Shown: positions 35,015 to 42,655 of the stretch, piece by piece | Position numbering within the stretch: position 1 is the stretch's first letter | How the letters are laid out: each line of letters starts with the position of its first letter | Source: an uncultured Clostridia bacterium | GTDB taxonomy: Bacteria > Bacillota > Clostridia > Oscillospirales > Oscillospiraceae | Assembly: GCA_947170435.1 (NCBI GenBank) | Contig: CAMVTO010000003.1 | Span: forward strand, 62,001 to 126,000 | DNA length: 64,000 nt | Direction: 5' to 3' | Made by a program: the position numbers and the translations under genes | Notes under the pieces: model-generated | What the model was told of the DNA's origin: nothing | Seen by the model: only the letters and a program-made list of their open reading frames with translations | The model's database searches: none

Positions 35015-36352
35015 TCAGAAGCTCCGTCCCGAGCCGGAATGACGACTGCCGGAGGAGCCGGAATAGGAACTGAAATGGGATTTTCTGCCGCCTGAGCTGC
35101 GGGAGCTGCTCTCATGCGGCGGGTCATATCGCTGCGAAGTGGTGGTGTAGAGGAAGTACCGGCCCGCGTCGGCAATGCGGGAGCTGGAATCAATATACGC
35201 ATCGGCGTCGCGCTGCTCCGCTGGCTTTTTCATTTTGTGACGAGCAAGTCCCAGCGATATCCCGCCGAAGGCGGAGCCGGCCAAAAGGCCGATCAGACAG
35301 ATCGCCGCCCAATATCCCACAGGCCGCTGCACGCGGCCGGTGCGCTCCATGTGCTCCACCTGATCCAGCCAAGCGGACAAGGCGGCATAGTATTCGTTCT
35401 CCTCCAGCTTGTCCCTGCACGCCGTCCACAGCCGCTCATAGTTCACATCGCTGAGCTTGTCAGCGCCGGCGCCATAAGCAGTGATGCGCGGATAGGCGTA
35501 ATAGCCCGCCTGCTTGAACACGGTCAGAAGGATGCCGTCGTAGTCGTCACCGAGGCCGTAGCCCATGTAGGCATAGTAGGCGTTCGCGACTGCAAAATCG
35601 CTGAGCAGATCAGAGCCCGTCGTAACGTAAATCGCCGCGTCAATGTGGTACTTCTGGGAGATTTGCGCTGCCTGTGCCGTGAGCGCGGCAACCGCCGCCT
35701 CGCTCAGCACGCCCAGCTCGTCCACCACCCGCGGTGCGGTTTCATCGTGATGCCGCGTCAGTTCCTCGCCGGGCGCGGGGTACCAGTCCGGCGCAAAGGG
35801 CATGCCCTTGCGATACATTGTCGCAATGTTCTCGATCCAGTCCGCGACGCCCGCGGCGAAATCGCCGGCAGCCAGATATTCGTACAGGACGTCGTCCACA
35901 GCGTTGGCGACGACCTCGGTGTAGAGTCCCATGGTCACGCTGCCGGTGCAGCAGGTCCACCAGCCCCGGCCATACGGGTCCATGTCGATGAACAGGCAGA
36001 TACCCTCGCGCTCGTCCCCGCAGCCGTAGCCGTTAAAGTCGTAGAAATCCGCCGCGCAGACGTCCTTGCCGAGACCGTAGTCGGTCACGTCGGTGTAGAT
36101 GACGATATCACGGTCCAGTTCCTGGCGCAGCTCGGCGATGCGAGTCTCCATTCCCTGCTCCTCGTCATCGGTGAAGAGATCCGCGCTGTCCACCACCCGC
36201 GCCGCGGCCTCGTCATGGTAAAAGGAAAACTGCGCCGGATCGACGGGGTACCAAGCCGGCAGCTCTTCCGCGTGAGCGCTTACGCAGAGCAGCGTCAGGC
36301 ACAGCATGCAGAGTGGGAAGATTGCGAAAAATCGTTTCTTCATCGTCCTCAC
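35015..36352 (-). CDS. Membrane protein with two tandem TPM domains
   Basis: About 445 residues. Signal peptide (MKKRFFAIFPLCMLCLTLLCVSAHA), then two related TPM-type repeats, each beginning with a WYP segment (WYPVDPAQFSFYHDEAAARVV and WYPAPGEELTRHHDETAPRVV) and each containing a YGLGK or YGLGDDYDGILL turn. A transmembrane helix follows (WAAICLIGLLAGSAFGGISL) and a Ser/Gly/His/Arg-rich tail ends the protein. TPM (YgcG) domains occur in photosystem II repair and phosphatase-like proteins; the bacterial role is unknown. The annotated GTG at 36352 overlaps the upstream stop; ATG 36343 is as likely. Confidence 0.83.
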   Translation of the reverse strand: MRTMKKRFFAIFPLCMLCLTLLCVSAHAEELPAWYPVDPAQFSFYHDEAAARVVDSADLFTDDEEQGMETRIAELRQELDRDIVIYTDVTDYGLGKDVCAADFYDFNGYGCGDEREGICLFIDMDPYGRGWWTCCTGSVTMGLYTEVVANAVDDVLYEYLAAGDFAAGVADWIENIATMYRKGMPFAPDWYPAPGEELTRHHDETAPRVVDELGVLSEAAVAALTAQAAQISQKYHIDAAIYVTTGSDLLSDFAVANAYYAYMGYGLGDDYDGILLTVFKQAGYYAYPRITAYGAGADKLSDVNYERLWTACRDKLEENEYYAALSAWLDQVEHMERTGRVQRPVGYWAAICLIGLLAGSAFGGISLGLARHKMKKPAEQRDADAYIDSSSRIADAGRYFLYTTTSQRYDPPHESSSRSSGGRKSHFSSYSGSSGSRHSGSGRSF

Positions 36353-37422
36353 GCTCCCATCATGTACCTGGCGAAAAACGCTCCGGCGATGATTGCCGCT
36401 GTCGCGCCCGCACGCTTGAGGAAGTAGCTCCAGCTGACCGATTTGCTCACCGGCAGCTCGCCCACAACCTTGCCGGTCTGCCCGTTCATGGCAAATTCAT
36501 AGGCCTTGCCGCCGTACTCCATGGAGAACAGATAGACCGGCAGCAGCAGATATCGGGCGGTCAGCGCCGCGCGAAGCTCGCCGCCCGCGCGGCGGATGCC
36601 GCTATAGCCGTTGAGCGTGGATATGACGGCGTCCTCCGTCGAGGCGATCATCCGCCGTTTGGCTCGGTCCGATACCTGACCCTGTGCCTGATCAAAGCGC
36701 TCTGCGGTGAACCCTGCCAGATAGCGCGTGTCAAAGGGCTTGACATCCGCTATGTCGAAGGGCTCCAGCGAGTCCATCAGATCGTTGGAGATGCGTTCGC
36801 TGGCATCCACCGGCACATCATGGAAGTTCACGTCCGCGTCCCGCAGGAGCTGATAGTGGTGCGTCTGCGTGATGATGTAATCGCCCCGCCGGAACGAGCC
36901 GGACATCTCTCCCCGAAAGCGCAGCGTGCCGCTGACATTGCCGCTGAACACCCAGAACGGAACGTAAACGCCCGTGACCTTGCCCAGCACATGCTCGGAG
37001 AAGAACCTCTTCGGCAGCAGTGCCTTGTCCTTGTAGAATTCGTTCACGGCGTCCGGCAGCCGCTTTTTGTCGATGCGAAACGGCACCACACCATCCGGGC
37101 GAAGCTTGCCCGTCACCTTGTCCGTCAGGACAATGTTGTTGGCGCAGTAGGGGCAGGTCGTGGTGATCTGCACCTCGGGCACAATGACCTCCGCACCGCA
37201 GGAGACACAGTGGTACACCGGCAGCGCGTCGGCGTGTTCATCGGTCACCTGCTGCGTCAGCGCGGAAAAGTCAATGCCATCCAGCGTGATGTTTCCGACT
37301 TGCAGCTCGGCGGGAATCGCCTGGCGGTTTCCGCAGCTATCGCAAATCAGTACGCTCTCCTCCGGGTCGAACCGCAGCGGCGCACCGCAAGACGCACATT
37401 TTTGCTCCATGACGTGTTCCAT
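36349..37422 (-). CDS. Zinc-ribbon membrane-associated protein
   Basis: 357 residues. Two zinc ribbons: CASCGAPLRFDPEESVLICDSCG at the N terminus and YHCVSCGAEVIVPEVQITTTCPYC at about residue 70. A middle domain of about 200 residues contains VYVPFWVFSGNVSGTLRFRGE and a repeated Tyr-rich core seen in TFIIB-type zinc-ribbon proteins. A short hydrophobic C-terminal helix (FLKRAGATAAIIAGAFFARYM) suggests membrane association. It is the first gene of the SPFH/TPM operon; a GGGAGGAG site precedes the ATG. Function unknown. Confidence 0.82.
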   Translation of the reverse strand: MEHVMEQKCASCGAPLRFDPEESVLICDSCGNRQAIPAELQVGNITLDGIDFSALTQQVTDEHADALPVYHCVSCGAEVIVPEVQITTTCPYCANNIVLTDKVTGKLRPDGVVPFRIDKKRLPDAVNEFYKDKALLPKRFFSEHVLGKVTGVYVPFWVFSGNVSGTLRFRGEMSGSFRRGDYIITQTHHYQLLRDADVNFHDVPVDASERISNDLMDSLEPFDIADVKPFDTRYLAGFTAERFDQAQGQVSDRAKRRMIASTEDAVISTLNGYSGIRRAGGELRAALTARYLLLPVYLFSMEYGGKAYEFAMNGQTGKVVGELPVSKSVSWSYFLKRAGATAAIIAGAFFARYMMGA

Positions 37423-37647
37423 GCGAATCCGTCTCCTCCCTCTTTATTTTGCCCTGTGCAGGAAAAGCCCCCGGCTCTGGAAAACAAAACCGAAGGCTCT
37501 TTGCTGATTACACTTGTTGTACCATAGATCGCATGGCTGCGCAAGGGGTGTTTCGGCTTTTTTGTGACGAACTGACTGACAGTTCCGGTGCTGTCACATT
37601 TCGTAACGGTTGTTTGCGCTGCGGAAAAGAAGCCGACCGGATTCTGC
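37423..37647. other. Divergent intergenic region upstream of the zinc-ribbon and CcdA genes
   Basis: No gene is seen. On the minus strand TTGCGC, 17 bp, TACAAC near 37530-37559 is a weak promoter candidate for the SPFH operon. The sequence CTGACTGACAGTTCCGG and a TGTCACA nearby are palindromic but short. The right part carries the CcdA promoter listed separately. Confidence 0.5.
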
Positions 37648-37675
37648 TTGCAAGCGCTATGGCTTGTGGTATATT
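37648..37675 (+). promoter_or_regulatory. Promoter for the CcdA-thioredoxin gene
   Basis: TTGCAA (37648-37653), 16 bp, TATATT (37670-37675); AAAGGGG is the ribosome site of the ATG at 37724. Confidence 0.55.
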
Positions 37676-37723
37676 GTTCTGTGCGATTATATCGGGCATA
37701 CGCTGCCCGGAAAGGGGCAATGC

Positions 37724-38992
37724 ATGGGTTTTACCGTTGATGTCGGCGCCTCCGCCGTGACTGTTTTCGCACAGGGGCTGTTGAGCTTTTTCTCTCCCTG
37801 CGTTTTGCCGCTGCTTCCGCTGTATCTGGGTTATCTCTCCGGCGGCGTGGCACAGGGCGATGATAAGGGCGGCGGCAGAAGACAGGCGCGCGTGTTTCTG
37901 AACACGCTCTGCTTCGTGCTGGGCGTCAGCTTCGCCATTTTTTTGCTGGGAATGGGATTGTCCCTCGTCGGCAGCTTTTTCGGCGGAAACCGCATTCTGT
38001 TCGCCCGCATCGGCGGCTGCATCATGATCCTGCTTGGCCTGTATCAGCTCGGCCTGTTTGGTGATTCGCAGCGGATGAGCATGGAGCGTCGGCTGCCGCT
38101 GCGGCTCGACAAGCTGTCCATGTCGCCGTGGACGGCGCTGCTGATGGGATTTGTGTTCAGCTTCGCGTGGACACCCTGTGTCGGGCCGGTGCTCTCCGGT
38201 GTGCTGCTGATGGCGGCGAGCGCCGCGTCGCGGCAGACGGGCGTGCTGCTCCTCGGCGTCTATACACTGGGTTTTTGTCTCCCGTTCCTCGCCCTCGGCG
38301 TCTTTACCACATCGCTGCTGGAAAAGCTGCGCGCCCATCGTGACGTCGGGAAATACACCGTCAAGGCCGGCGGCGTGCTGCTGATCCTGATGGGCGTCAT
38401 GATGCTGACAGGCTGGATGAACAGCGTGACCGGCTATCTCTCCCGCACCGTCGAAGCCGAGCCGACGGCGGCGACGGAGGCTGAGCCTGCTGAACCGACG
38501 AACACGGAACAAGCCGTCGAGCCGCCGGCGCAGGAGGAGAGCGCGCCTATCGCTGCGCCGGACTTCACCCTGACCGACCAGTACGGCGAGACGCACACGC
38601 TCTCTGACTACCGCGGCAAGGTGGTATTTCTCAACTTCTGGGCAACGTGGTGCCCGCCCTGCCGCGCCGAAATGCCGGATATTCAGAAGCTCTACGAAAC
38701 CTACGGCGGTGCGGAGGATGCCGAGGTCGTCATCCTTGCTGTTGCTACGCCGGGCGTCGGCGGCGAAACGGACGAGGCGGGCGTCATCGCGTTTCTGAAC
38801 GAGAACGGCTACACCTACCCCGTCGCGATGGACCCGACGGGACAGGTGCTGTATGACTACGACATCAGCGCGTTCCCGACGACGTTTATGATCGACGCGG
38901 AGGGCAACGTGTTCGGCTATGTCCCCGGCGCGATGAGCGGCGAAATCATGCAGAGCATCATTGACCAGACCATTGCGTCCACGCATCATTGA
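37724..38992 (+). CDS. CcdA-type thiol transporter fused to a TlpA-like thioredoxin
   Basis: 422 residues. Residues 1-235 are a six-helix CcdA domain with the two redox-relevant Cys-Pro segments FFSPCVLPLLPLYLGYLSGG and WTPCVGPVLSGVL. A Pro/Glu/Ala-rich linker (EAEPTAATEAEPAEPTN) follows, then a TlpA/ResA-like thioredoxin fold with FWATWCPPCRAEMP (CPPC) and the cis-Pro SAFPTTFMID. CcdA carries reducing power across the membrane and the fused thioredoxin would be extracytoplasmic, reducing c-type cytochrome apoproteins, sporulation proteins or other disulfides. AAAGGGG lies before the ATG; longer upstream readings are rejected. Confidence 0.92.
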   Translation: MGFTVDVGASAVTVFAQGLLSFFSPCVLPLLPLYLGYLSGGVAQGDDKGGGRRQARVFLNTLCFVLGVSFAIFLLGMGLSLVGSFFGGNRILFARIGGCIMILLGLYQLGLFGDSQRMSMERRLPLRLDKLSMSPWTALLMGFVFSFAWTPCVGPVLSGVLLMAASAASRQTGVLLLGVYTLGFCLPFLALGVFTTSLLEKLRAHRDVGKYTVKAGGVLLILMGVMMLTGWMNSVTGYLSRTVEAEPTAATEAEPAEPTNTEQAVEPPAQEESAPIAAPDFTLTDQYGETHTLSDYRGKVVFLNFWATWCPPCRAEMPDIQKLYETYGGAEDAEVVILAVATPGVGGETDEAGVIAFLNENGYTYPVAMDPTGQVLYDYDISAFPTTFMIDAEGNVFGYVPGAMSGEIMQSIIDQTIASTHH

Positions 38993-39161
38993 AAAATGCG
39001 GGTTTTGGGCATCCCGATCCGATCAGTATCTTACTATTTTTGTTGCAAGTCAAGGAAAAAGGCACGGCATCCACACTTGAAAGGCCGACGTCGTTTTGTG
39101 CCTTCCTGACCGTGCAAAAAGACAAAAGAAAAGCGCTGAAAACGAGGTTTTCGGCGCTTTC
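38993..39161. other. Non-coding right chromosome flank before attL
   Basis: No gene is seen. It contains AGGCAC at 39060-39066 that can pair with GTGCCT near 39097, a weak stem, and ends with a clear terminator (39130-39160). Confidence 0.6.
39130..39160. terminator. Terminator of the interrupted tRNA-Arg gene and/or the CcdA gene
   Basis: Stem AAAGCGC-GAAAAC/GTTTTC-GCGCTTT with one bulged pair and a GAG loop. It sits immediately outside attL in the position expected for the original terminator of the minus-strand tRNA gene. Confidence 0.75.
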
Positions 39162-39206
39162 TGGCACCCCGAACTGGATTCGAACCAGCGGCCTACCGCT
39201 TAGGAG
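39162..39206 (-). other. attL: 3' half of tRNA-Arg(CCU)
   Basis: Read on the minus strand it is an exact tRNA 3' half: anticodon loop CTCCTAA (anticodon CCU), stem GCGGT, variable AGGCC, T-arm GCTGG TTCGAAT CCAGT, acceptor TCGGGGT, discriminator G and CCA. The sequence to its right does not complete the anticodon stem, the D-arm or the acceptor, so the gene is interrupted here. The intact, reconstituted tRNA is expected at the far right end, with this 45-bp segment as the direct repeat. Confidence 0.85.
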
Positions 39207-39348
39207 CTAAACCGCCCCTATTATGTCGCTTGGTACGCGATGGCTTAAAATGCCCGCAAACCCGCATGAATACTGGATTTTTAATCGAATAGCGTACCGC
39301 GCTCTAACATTCAATATCGTCCCAAAACGTCGTTTTTTCAGTACCCAG

Positions 39349-39421
39349 ATTAGCAAACCATTAGCAAGAAAGCCTTTGATAACAATGCTTTGCGGTGTCC
39401 GTCCGAAAGCATGATTAGCAA
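39349..39421 (+). repeat. Three direct repeats ATTAGCAA near attL
   Basis: Copies at 39349-39356, 39360-39367 and 39414-39421; the first two start 11 bp apart, one helical turn. They lie 140-260 bp inside the element edge in the place where tyrosine integrases have arm-type binding sites. Confidence 0.5.
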
Positions 39422-39450
39422 AAACATAATACCATAACTGCGAAATCAAC

Positions 39451-39482
39451 ACAAGGGGAAAGGCAACGGTCTTTCCCCTTGT
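39451..39482. terminator. 12-bp perfect hairpin upstream of repA
   Basis: ACAAGGGGAAAG (39451-39462) and CTTTCCCCTTGT (39471-39482) form a 12-bp stem with an 8-base loop. No U-run follows, so it may be an insulator, attenuator or operator rather than a classical terminator. The repA start codon is 30 bp downstream. Confidence 0.55.
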
Positions 39483-39512
39483 TCCATATATCACTCTGAA
39501 AGGAGCGCGCCC

Positions 39513-39890
39513 ATGACCGCACTACCCCTGCCAAACTTCCACGGCCATGAGGCCGACGAGTTTACATTCTACCGCATCCCGAAGCTGCTGACAACAGATG
39601 AACGGCTGCGAACAATATCCACGGACGCCAAGTTTCTCTACGGTGCTATGCTCGACCGCATGAGCCTGTCCATTGAAAACGGCTGGCTGGACGATAAAGG
39701 CGACGTCTACATCTACTATACCGTAGAAGAAACGATGAGAGTCCTCAACTGCAAGAGCGAAAAAGCGACAAAGGTACTTGCCGAGCTTGACCGCAAGAGC
39801 GGCATCGGACTGATTGAACGTATCCGGCAGGGGCAGGGCAAGCCTACAAGAATTTACATCAAAAACTTTGCGGCGCTGCGTCCACCGTAG
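39513..39890 (+). pseudogene. Replication initiator (RepA N-terminal domain), truncated by a stop codon
   Basis: 125 residues match the RepA_N domain of gut-Firmicutes elements (DEFTFYRIPKLLTTDERLRTIS, then AKFLYGAMLDRMSLS and a winged-helix-like segment), then stop at an in-frame TAG (39888-39890). The same frame continues beyond it for 40 codons, giving a basic repetitive segment including SDFRKSKIKTFGYRSSRVSE, and then meets TGA codons. I recall basic DFRKSK-type tails in relatives, so this looks like a nonsense-truncated copy. AAAGGAG precedes the ATG. It may still be made as a short DNA-binding protein. Confidence 0.7.
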
Positions 39891-39941
39891 GCGGACAGAT
39901 TGAGAATTGAGCTGCATACGGAAGCAGTCTGCCCTGTTTCA

Positions 39942-40003
39942 GACTTTCGGAAATCGAAAATCAAGACTTTCGGTTATCGAAGTTCCAGAGTTTCGGAAAT
40001 CGA
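39942..40003 (+). repeat. Three 16-bp repeats on a 23-bp period downstream of repA
   Basis: Units GACTTTCGGAAATCGA (39942), GACTTTCGGTTATCGA (39965) and GAGTTTCGGAAATCGA (39988), each starting 23 bp after the last. They could be iteron-like protein-binding sites; alternatively they are only the codons of a repeated RepA tail, since the repA frame runs through them. Confidence 0.7.
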
Positions 40004-40077
40004 AATGAAATGATACTGAGGGAATAAGACTGAGTAAAAATATACTCTCCGAGAAAAGAATACCGTTTTGTTATCAC

Positions 40078-40100
40078 AAGAGCCGAAGGGCTCTTTTTTT
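40078..40100 (+). terminator. Intrinsic terminator or attenuator just before parA
   Basis: AAGAGCC (40078-40084), loop GAAG, GGCTCTT (40089-40095), then a T-run to 40100. The parA ribosome site and TTG start follow within 20 bp, leaving no room for a promoter, so par expression must read through this hairpin. Confidence 0.8.
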
Positions 40101-40118
40101 GTTGGAGGAGGTGCTTAT

Positions 40119-40928
40119 TTGAAAACAATCGCATTGGCAAACCAAAAGGGCGGCGTGGGAAAGACCACGACCGCCGCAAGTCTCGGCGTTGGTCTTTCCC
40201 GGCAGGGTAAAAAAGTCCTGCTGATCGACGCCGACGCACAGGGCAACCTGACGCAGATGCTGGGCTGGGCGCAGCCCGACGAGCTATCCCCTACCCTGTC
40301 CGACCTCATGGGGAAAATCATCACCGACCAGCCGCTCATCCCCGGCGAGGGCATCTTGGAAACGAGCGAGGGCGTCCACCTTATCCCGGCGAACATCGAG
40401 CTTTCCGCGATGGAGGTCACGTTGGTCAACACGATGAGCCGCGAAACGGTGCTGAAGCAATTTCTTTCTTCGGTCAGTGACCGCTACGACTACGCCATCA
40501 TCGACTGTATGCCGTCGCTGGGTATGCTGACCATCAACGCCCTCACCGCCGCGGACAGCGTGATCATCCCCGTGCAGGCGCAATATCTCCCCGCAAAGGG
40601 GCTGGAACAGCTCCTAAAGACGGTGGCGCGTGTCAAGCGGCAGCTCAACCCGCGGCTGGAGATCGACGGCATTCTGCTGACGATGGTGGACGAGCGGACG
40701 CGGCTATCAAAGGGCATCGTGGACTTGATACGCCGCACCTACGGTGGTCGCGTGTTTGCGTCGCAGATCCCGCGCTCCGTCCGCGCCGCCGAGATCAGCG
40801 TGGAGGAAAAGAGCATTTACGACCTCGACCGCAACGGCAAGGTCGCCGCAGCCTATGAAAATCTGACGAGGGAGGTGCTGAACGGTGGCAAGCAAATTAG
40901 AAAACATCGGACTGACTTCGCTCGATGA
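40119..40928 (+). CDS. parA: ParA-family partition ATPase
   Basis: 269 residues, TTG start with GGAGGAGGT upstream. The deviant Walker A is ALANQKGGVGKTTTAASLG at residues 4-22, with LLIDADAQGNLTQ (Walker A') and DYAIIDCMPSLGMLTINALTAAD (Walker B). With ParB it segregates or stabilises the element's circular form. The gene overlaps parB by 44 bp. The reading from 40068 is rejected because it starts upstream of the attenuator. Confidence 0.95.
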   Translation: MKTIALANQKGGVGKTTTAASLGVGLSRQGKKVLLIDADAQGNLTQMLGWAQPDELSPTLSDLMGKIITDQPLIPGEGILETSEGVHLIPANIELSAMEVTLVNTMSRETVLKQFLSSVSDRYDYAIIDCMPSLGMLTINALTAADSVIIPVQAQYLPAKGLEQLLKTVARVKRQLNPRLEIDGILLTMVDERTRLSKGIVDLIRRTYGGRVFASQIPRSVRAAEISVEEKSIYDLDRNGKVAAAYENLTREVLNGGKQIRKHRTDFAR

Positions 40929-41823
40929 CCTGTTTAAGACCGACGCGGAGCGCCAGACGGAACAGGGCGAGCGTGTGCAGATCGTCCCCGCGGATAAGGT
41001 TTTCCCCTACGCCCGCCAGCCGTACAGCATTGACCGCCCCACACCCGACCTTGTGCGGCTCATGGACAGCATTGAGCGCAACGGCATCGCGGAGCCGATG
41101 ATCGTGCGCCCGCGCGAGGGCGACACCTACGAAATTATCGCGGGGCATCGCCGCGACTACTGCGCGAAAGCGGTGGGGCTGGAAACCCGCCCGGTCATCG
41201 TCCGCGAGTACACGGACGAGCAAGCGGACATTCTGGTGGTGGACTACAACATCAACCGCGAGGACTTGCTGCCGAGCGAGAAAGCCCGCGCCTACAAGCT
41301 GAAGCTGGACGCCATGAAAAGGCAAGGTGAACGGTCAGATTTAACTTCTGCCCAAGTTGGGCAGAAGTTGGAAACCCGCTATTCTGTTGAGATTTTAGCG
41401 GAGCAAGTGGACGAAAGCCGTATGCAAGTCCAGCGGTATATTCGCTTGACAAAGCTCATTCCCCCGCTGCTTGCCAAGGTGGACGACGGGACGCTGAAAT
41501 TCGTCCCCGCGTCCGACTTCATTTCTCACCTGTCCGAAAAAGAACAAACCTACCTCGCGTTTGTCATGGAACGTGATGAGGCCGCGCCCTCGCTCGACCA
41601 AGCCAAGCGCATGAAGCAAATCAGCGAGCAGGGCAAGCTGACCGAGGAGGTCATGGACGTTATCATGCGCGAGGATAAGCCGCTGGAGCGCAAGGTCACG
41701 ATCCGCGATGACCGCTTAAAGCGGTTTTTCCCCAAAAGCTACACCCCGCAGCAGATCGAGGACGTGATTATGAAGCTGCTGGAGGGCTGGTATCGCCGCC
41801 GCCAGCAGGAGCAGGCACGATGA
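40885..41823 (+). CDS. parB: ParB/Noc-like partition protein
   Basis: 312 residues, GTG start overlapping parA by 44 bp. The N-terminal nuclease-like domain is ParB/Srx type with SIERNGIAEPMIVRP and IIAGHRRDYCAKAVG (GHRR, the CTP-binding box variant), followed by a helix-turn-helix (VGQKLETRYSVEILAEQVDESRMQVQRYIRL). It completes a parAB module typical of the front of these elements. A C-terminal basic stretch (WYRRRQQEQAR) ends it. Confidence 0.92.
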   Translation: MASKLENIGLTSLDDLFKTDAERQTEQGERVQIVPADKVFPYARQPYSIDRPTPDLVRLMDSIERNGIAEPMIVRPREGDTYEIIAGHRRDYCAKAVGLETRPVIVREYTDEQADILVVDYNINREDLLPSEKARAYKLKLDAMKRQGERSDLTSAQVGQKLETRYSVEILAEQVDESRMQVQRYIRLTKLIPPLLAKVDDGTLKFVPASDFISHLSEKEQTYLAFVMERDEAAPSLDQAKRMKQISEQGKLTEEVMDVIMREDKPLERKVTIRDDRLKRFFPKSYTPQQIEDVIMKLLEGWYRRRQQEQAR

Positions 41824-41839
41824 AGGGAGCGTGAACGTC

Positions 41840-42652
41840 ATGAGAACCGATTTACCCGAAACCTGCCTGTCCACCATGCCGGGGACGGGCGAGCTTATCG
41901 TCCTCAAGCGCGGCGAAACCGGCTACTACCGTTCCGAGTGGAACACCGCCGATGCCGAACGAAACAAGCAGATCGCAGACGACCATAACCGTGCGCGCGG
42001 GCTGACGCCGGCGCAGGTGGAGGCGCTGCGGGTCGGCTCCATGTTCGGCTTTGCCGTGCCGGGAGCCAACCCGCAGCGGTATCTGGATCTTGCAAAGCAA
42101 GAGGAGAAATTTCATGTGGAGGGACATATCAAGGATACGGTCATCAGCCTTTACCACCCGATAACGTGTAATCTTCTCAATTACAAGGTCGCCGGCAAAG
42201 TTGTGACCTATCTGGAACCGATAGCCCTGCCGGACTCCATGATGGGCGCACAGAGCGGCATCATGCTGTTTGCCGAGATGGTAGGCGGCGAACCTCTAAT
42301 TCCCGTCGTTGCCACGCAATCGCTGGAGAAAAAATATACATTTGGACTGGCTGACGGCTGCTTTTCCCATAGCACGGAAGTCAACCAAGGCTATCACATC
42401 ATCGCCAAAGTCCGTGTGGGCGCAAAGGAGTTTGTCCTTGCCGAAAGTCCAACGGCACCCAGCCGTTTCGCAACCTGGGCGCGGACGCTCGCCAATGACG
42501 GCGACGGCGAGCCGAACTATTATCACGGCAACTATTGCAGCGACCGCAACGCTGCGATACTGGACTTTTGCAACCGCGCAAGAAACCAGTATGCGTATGA
42601 AATTTCCGTGCGCCGCGTTGCGCCGCACAGGGAAAACAACAAAGAGAGGTAA
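41840..42652 (+). CDS. Element accessory protein, function unknown
   Basis: 270 residues. The first 80 residues (LPETCLSTMPGTGELIVLKR, WNTADAERNKQIADDHNRARG and VGSMFGFAVPGANP) are a segment I remember as a short stand-alone protein in relatives of this element. The remainder is a globular region with ISLYHPITCNLLNYKV and a C-terminal CSDRNAAILDFCNRARNQY. The C-terminal part is not recognised. I chose the ATG at 41840; a GTG three codons earlier is also possible. It is followed closely (3 bp) by the next accessory gene. Confidence 0.6.
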   Translation: MRTDLPETCLSTMPGTGELIVLKRGETGYYRSEWNTADAERNKQIADDHNRARGLTPAQVEALRVGSMFGFAVPGANPQRYLDLAKQEEKFHVEGHIKDTVISLYHPITCNLLNYKVAGKVVTYLEPIALPDSMMGAQSGIMLFAEMVGGEPLIPVVATQSLEKKYTFGLADGCFSHSTEVNQGYHIIAKVRVGAKEFVLAESPTAPSRFATWARTLANDGDGEPNYYHGNYCSDRNAAILDFCNRARNQYAYEISVRRVAPHRENNKER

Positions 42653-42655
42653 CAC

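Noticed and set aside
39162..39240. A complete tRNA-Arg gene
   Set aside because: The 5' half (acceptor, D-arm, anticodon stem 5' strand) is absent; only the 3' half remains.
39942..40003. A CRISPR-like or tandem-repeat locus
   Set aside because: Only three units of 16 bp; they lie in the old repA frame and are better read as codon repeats or iterons.
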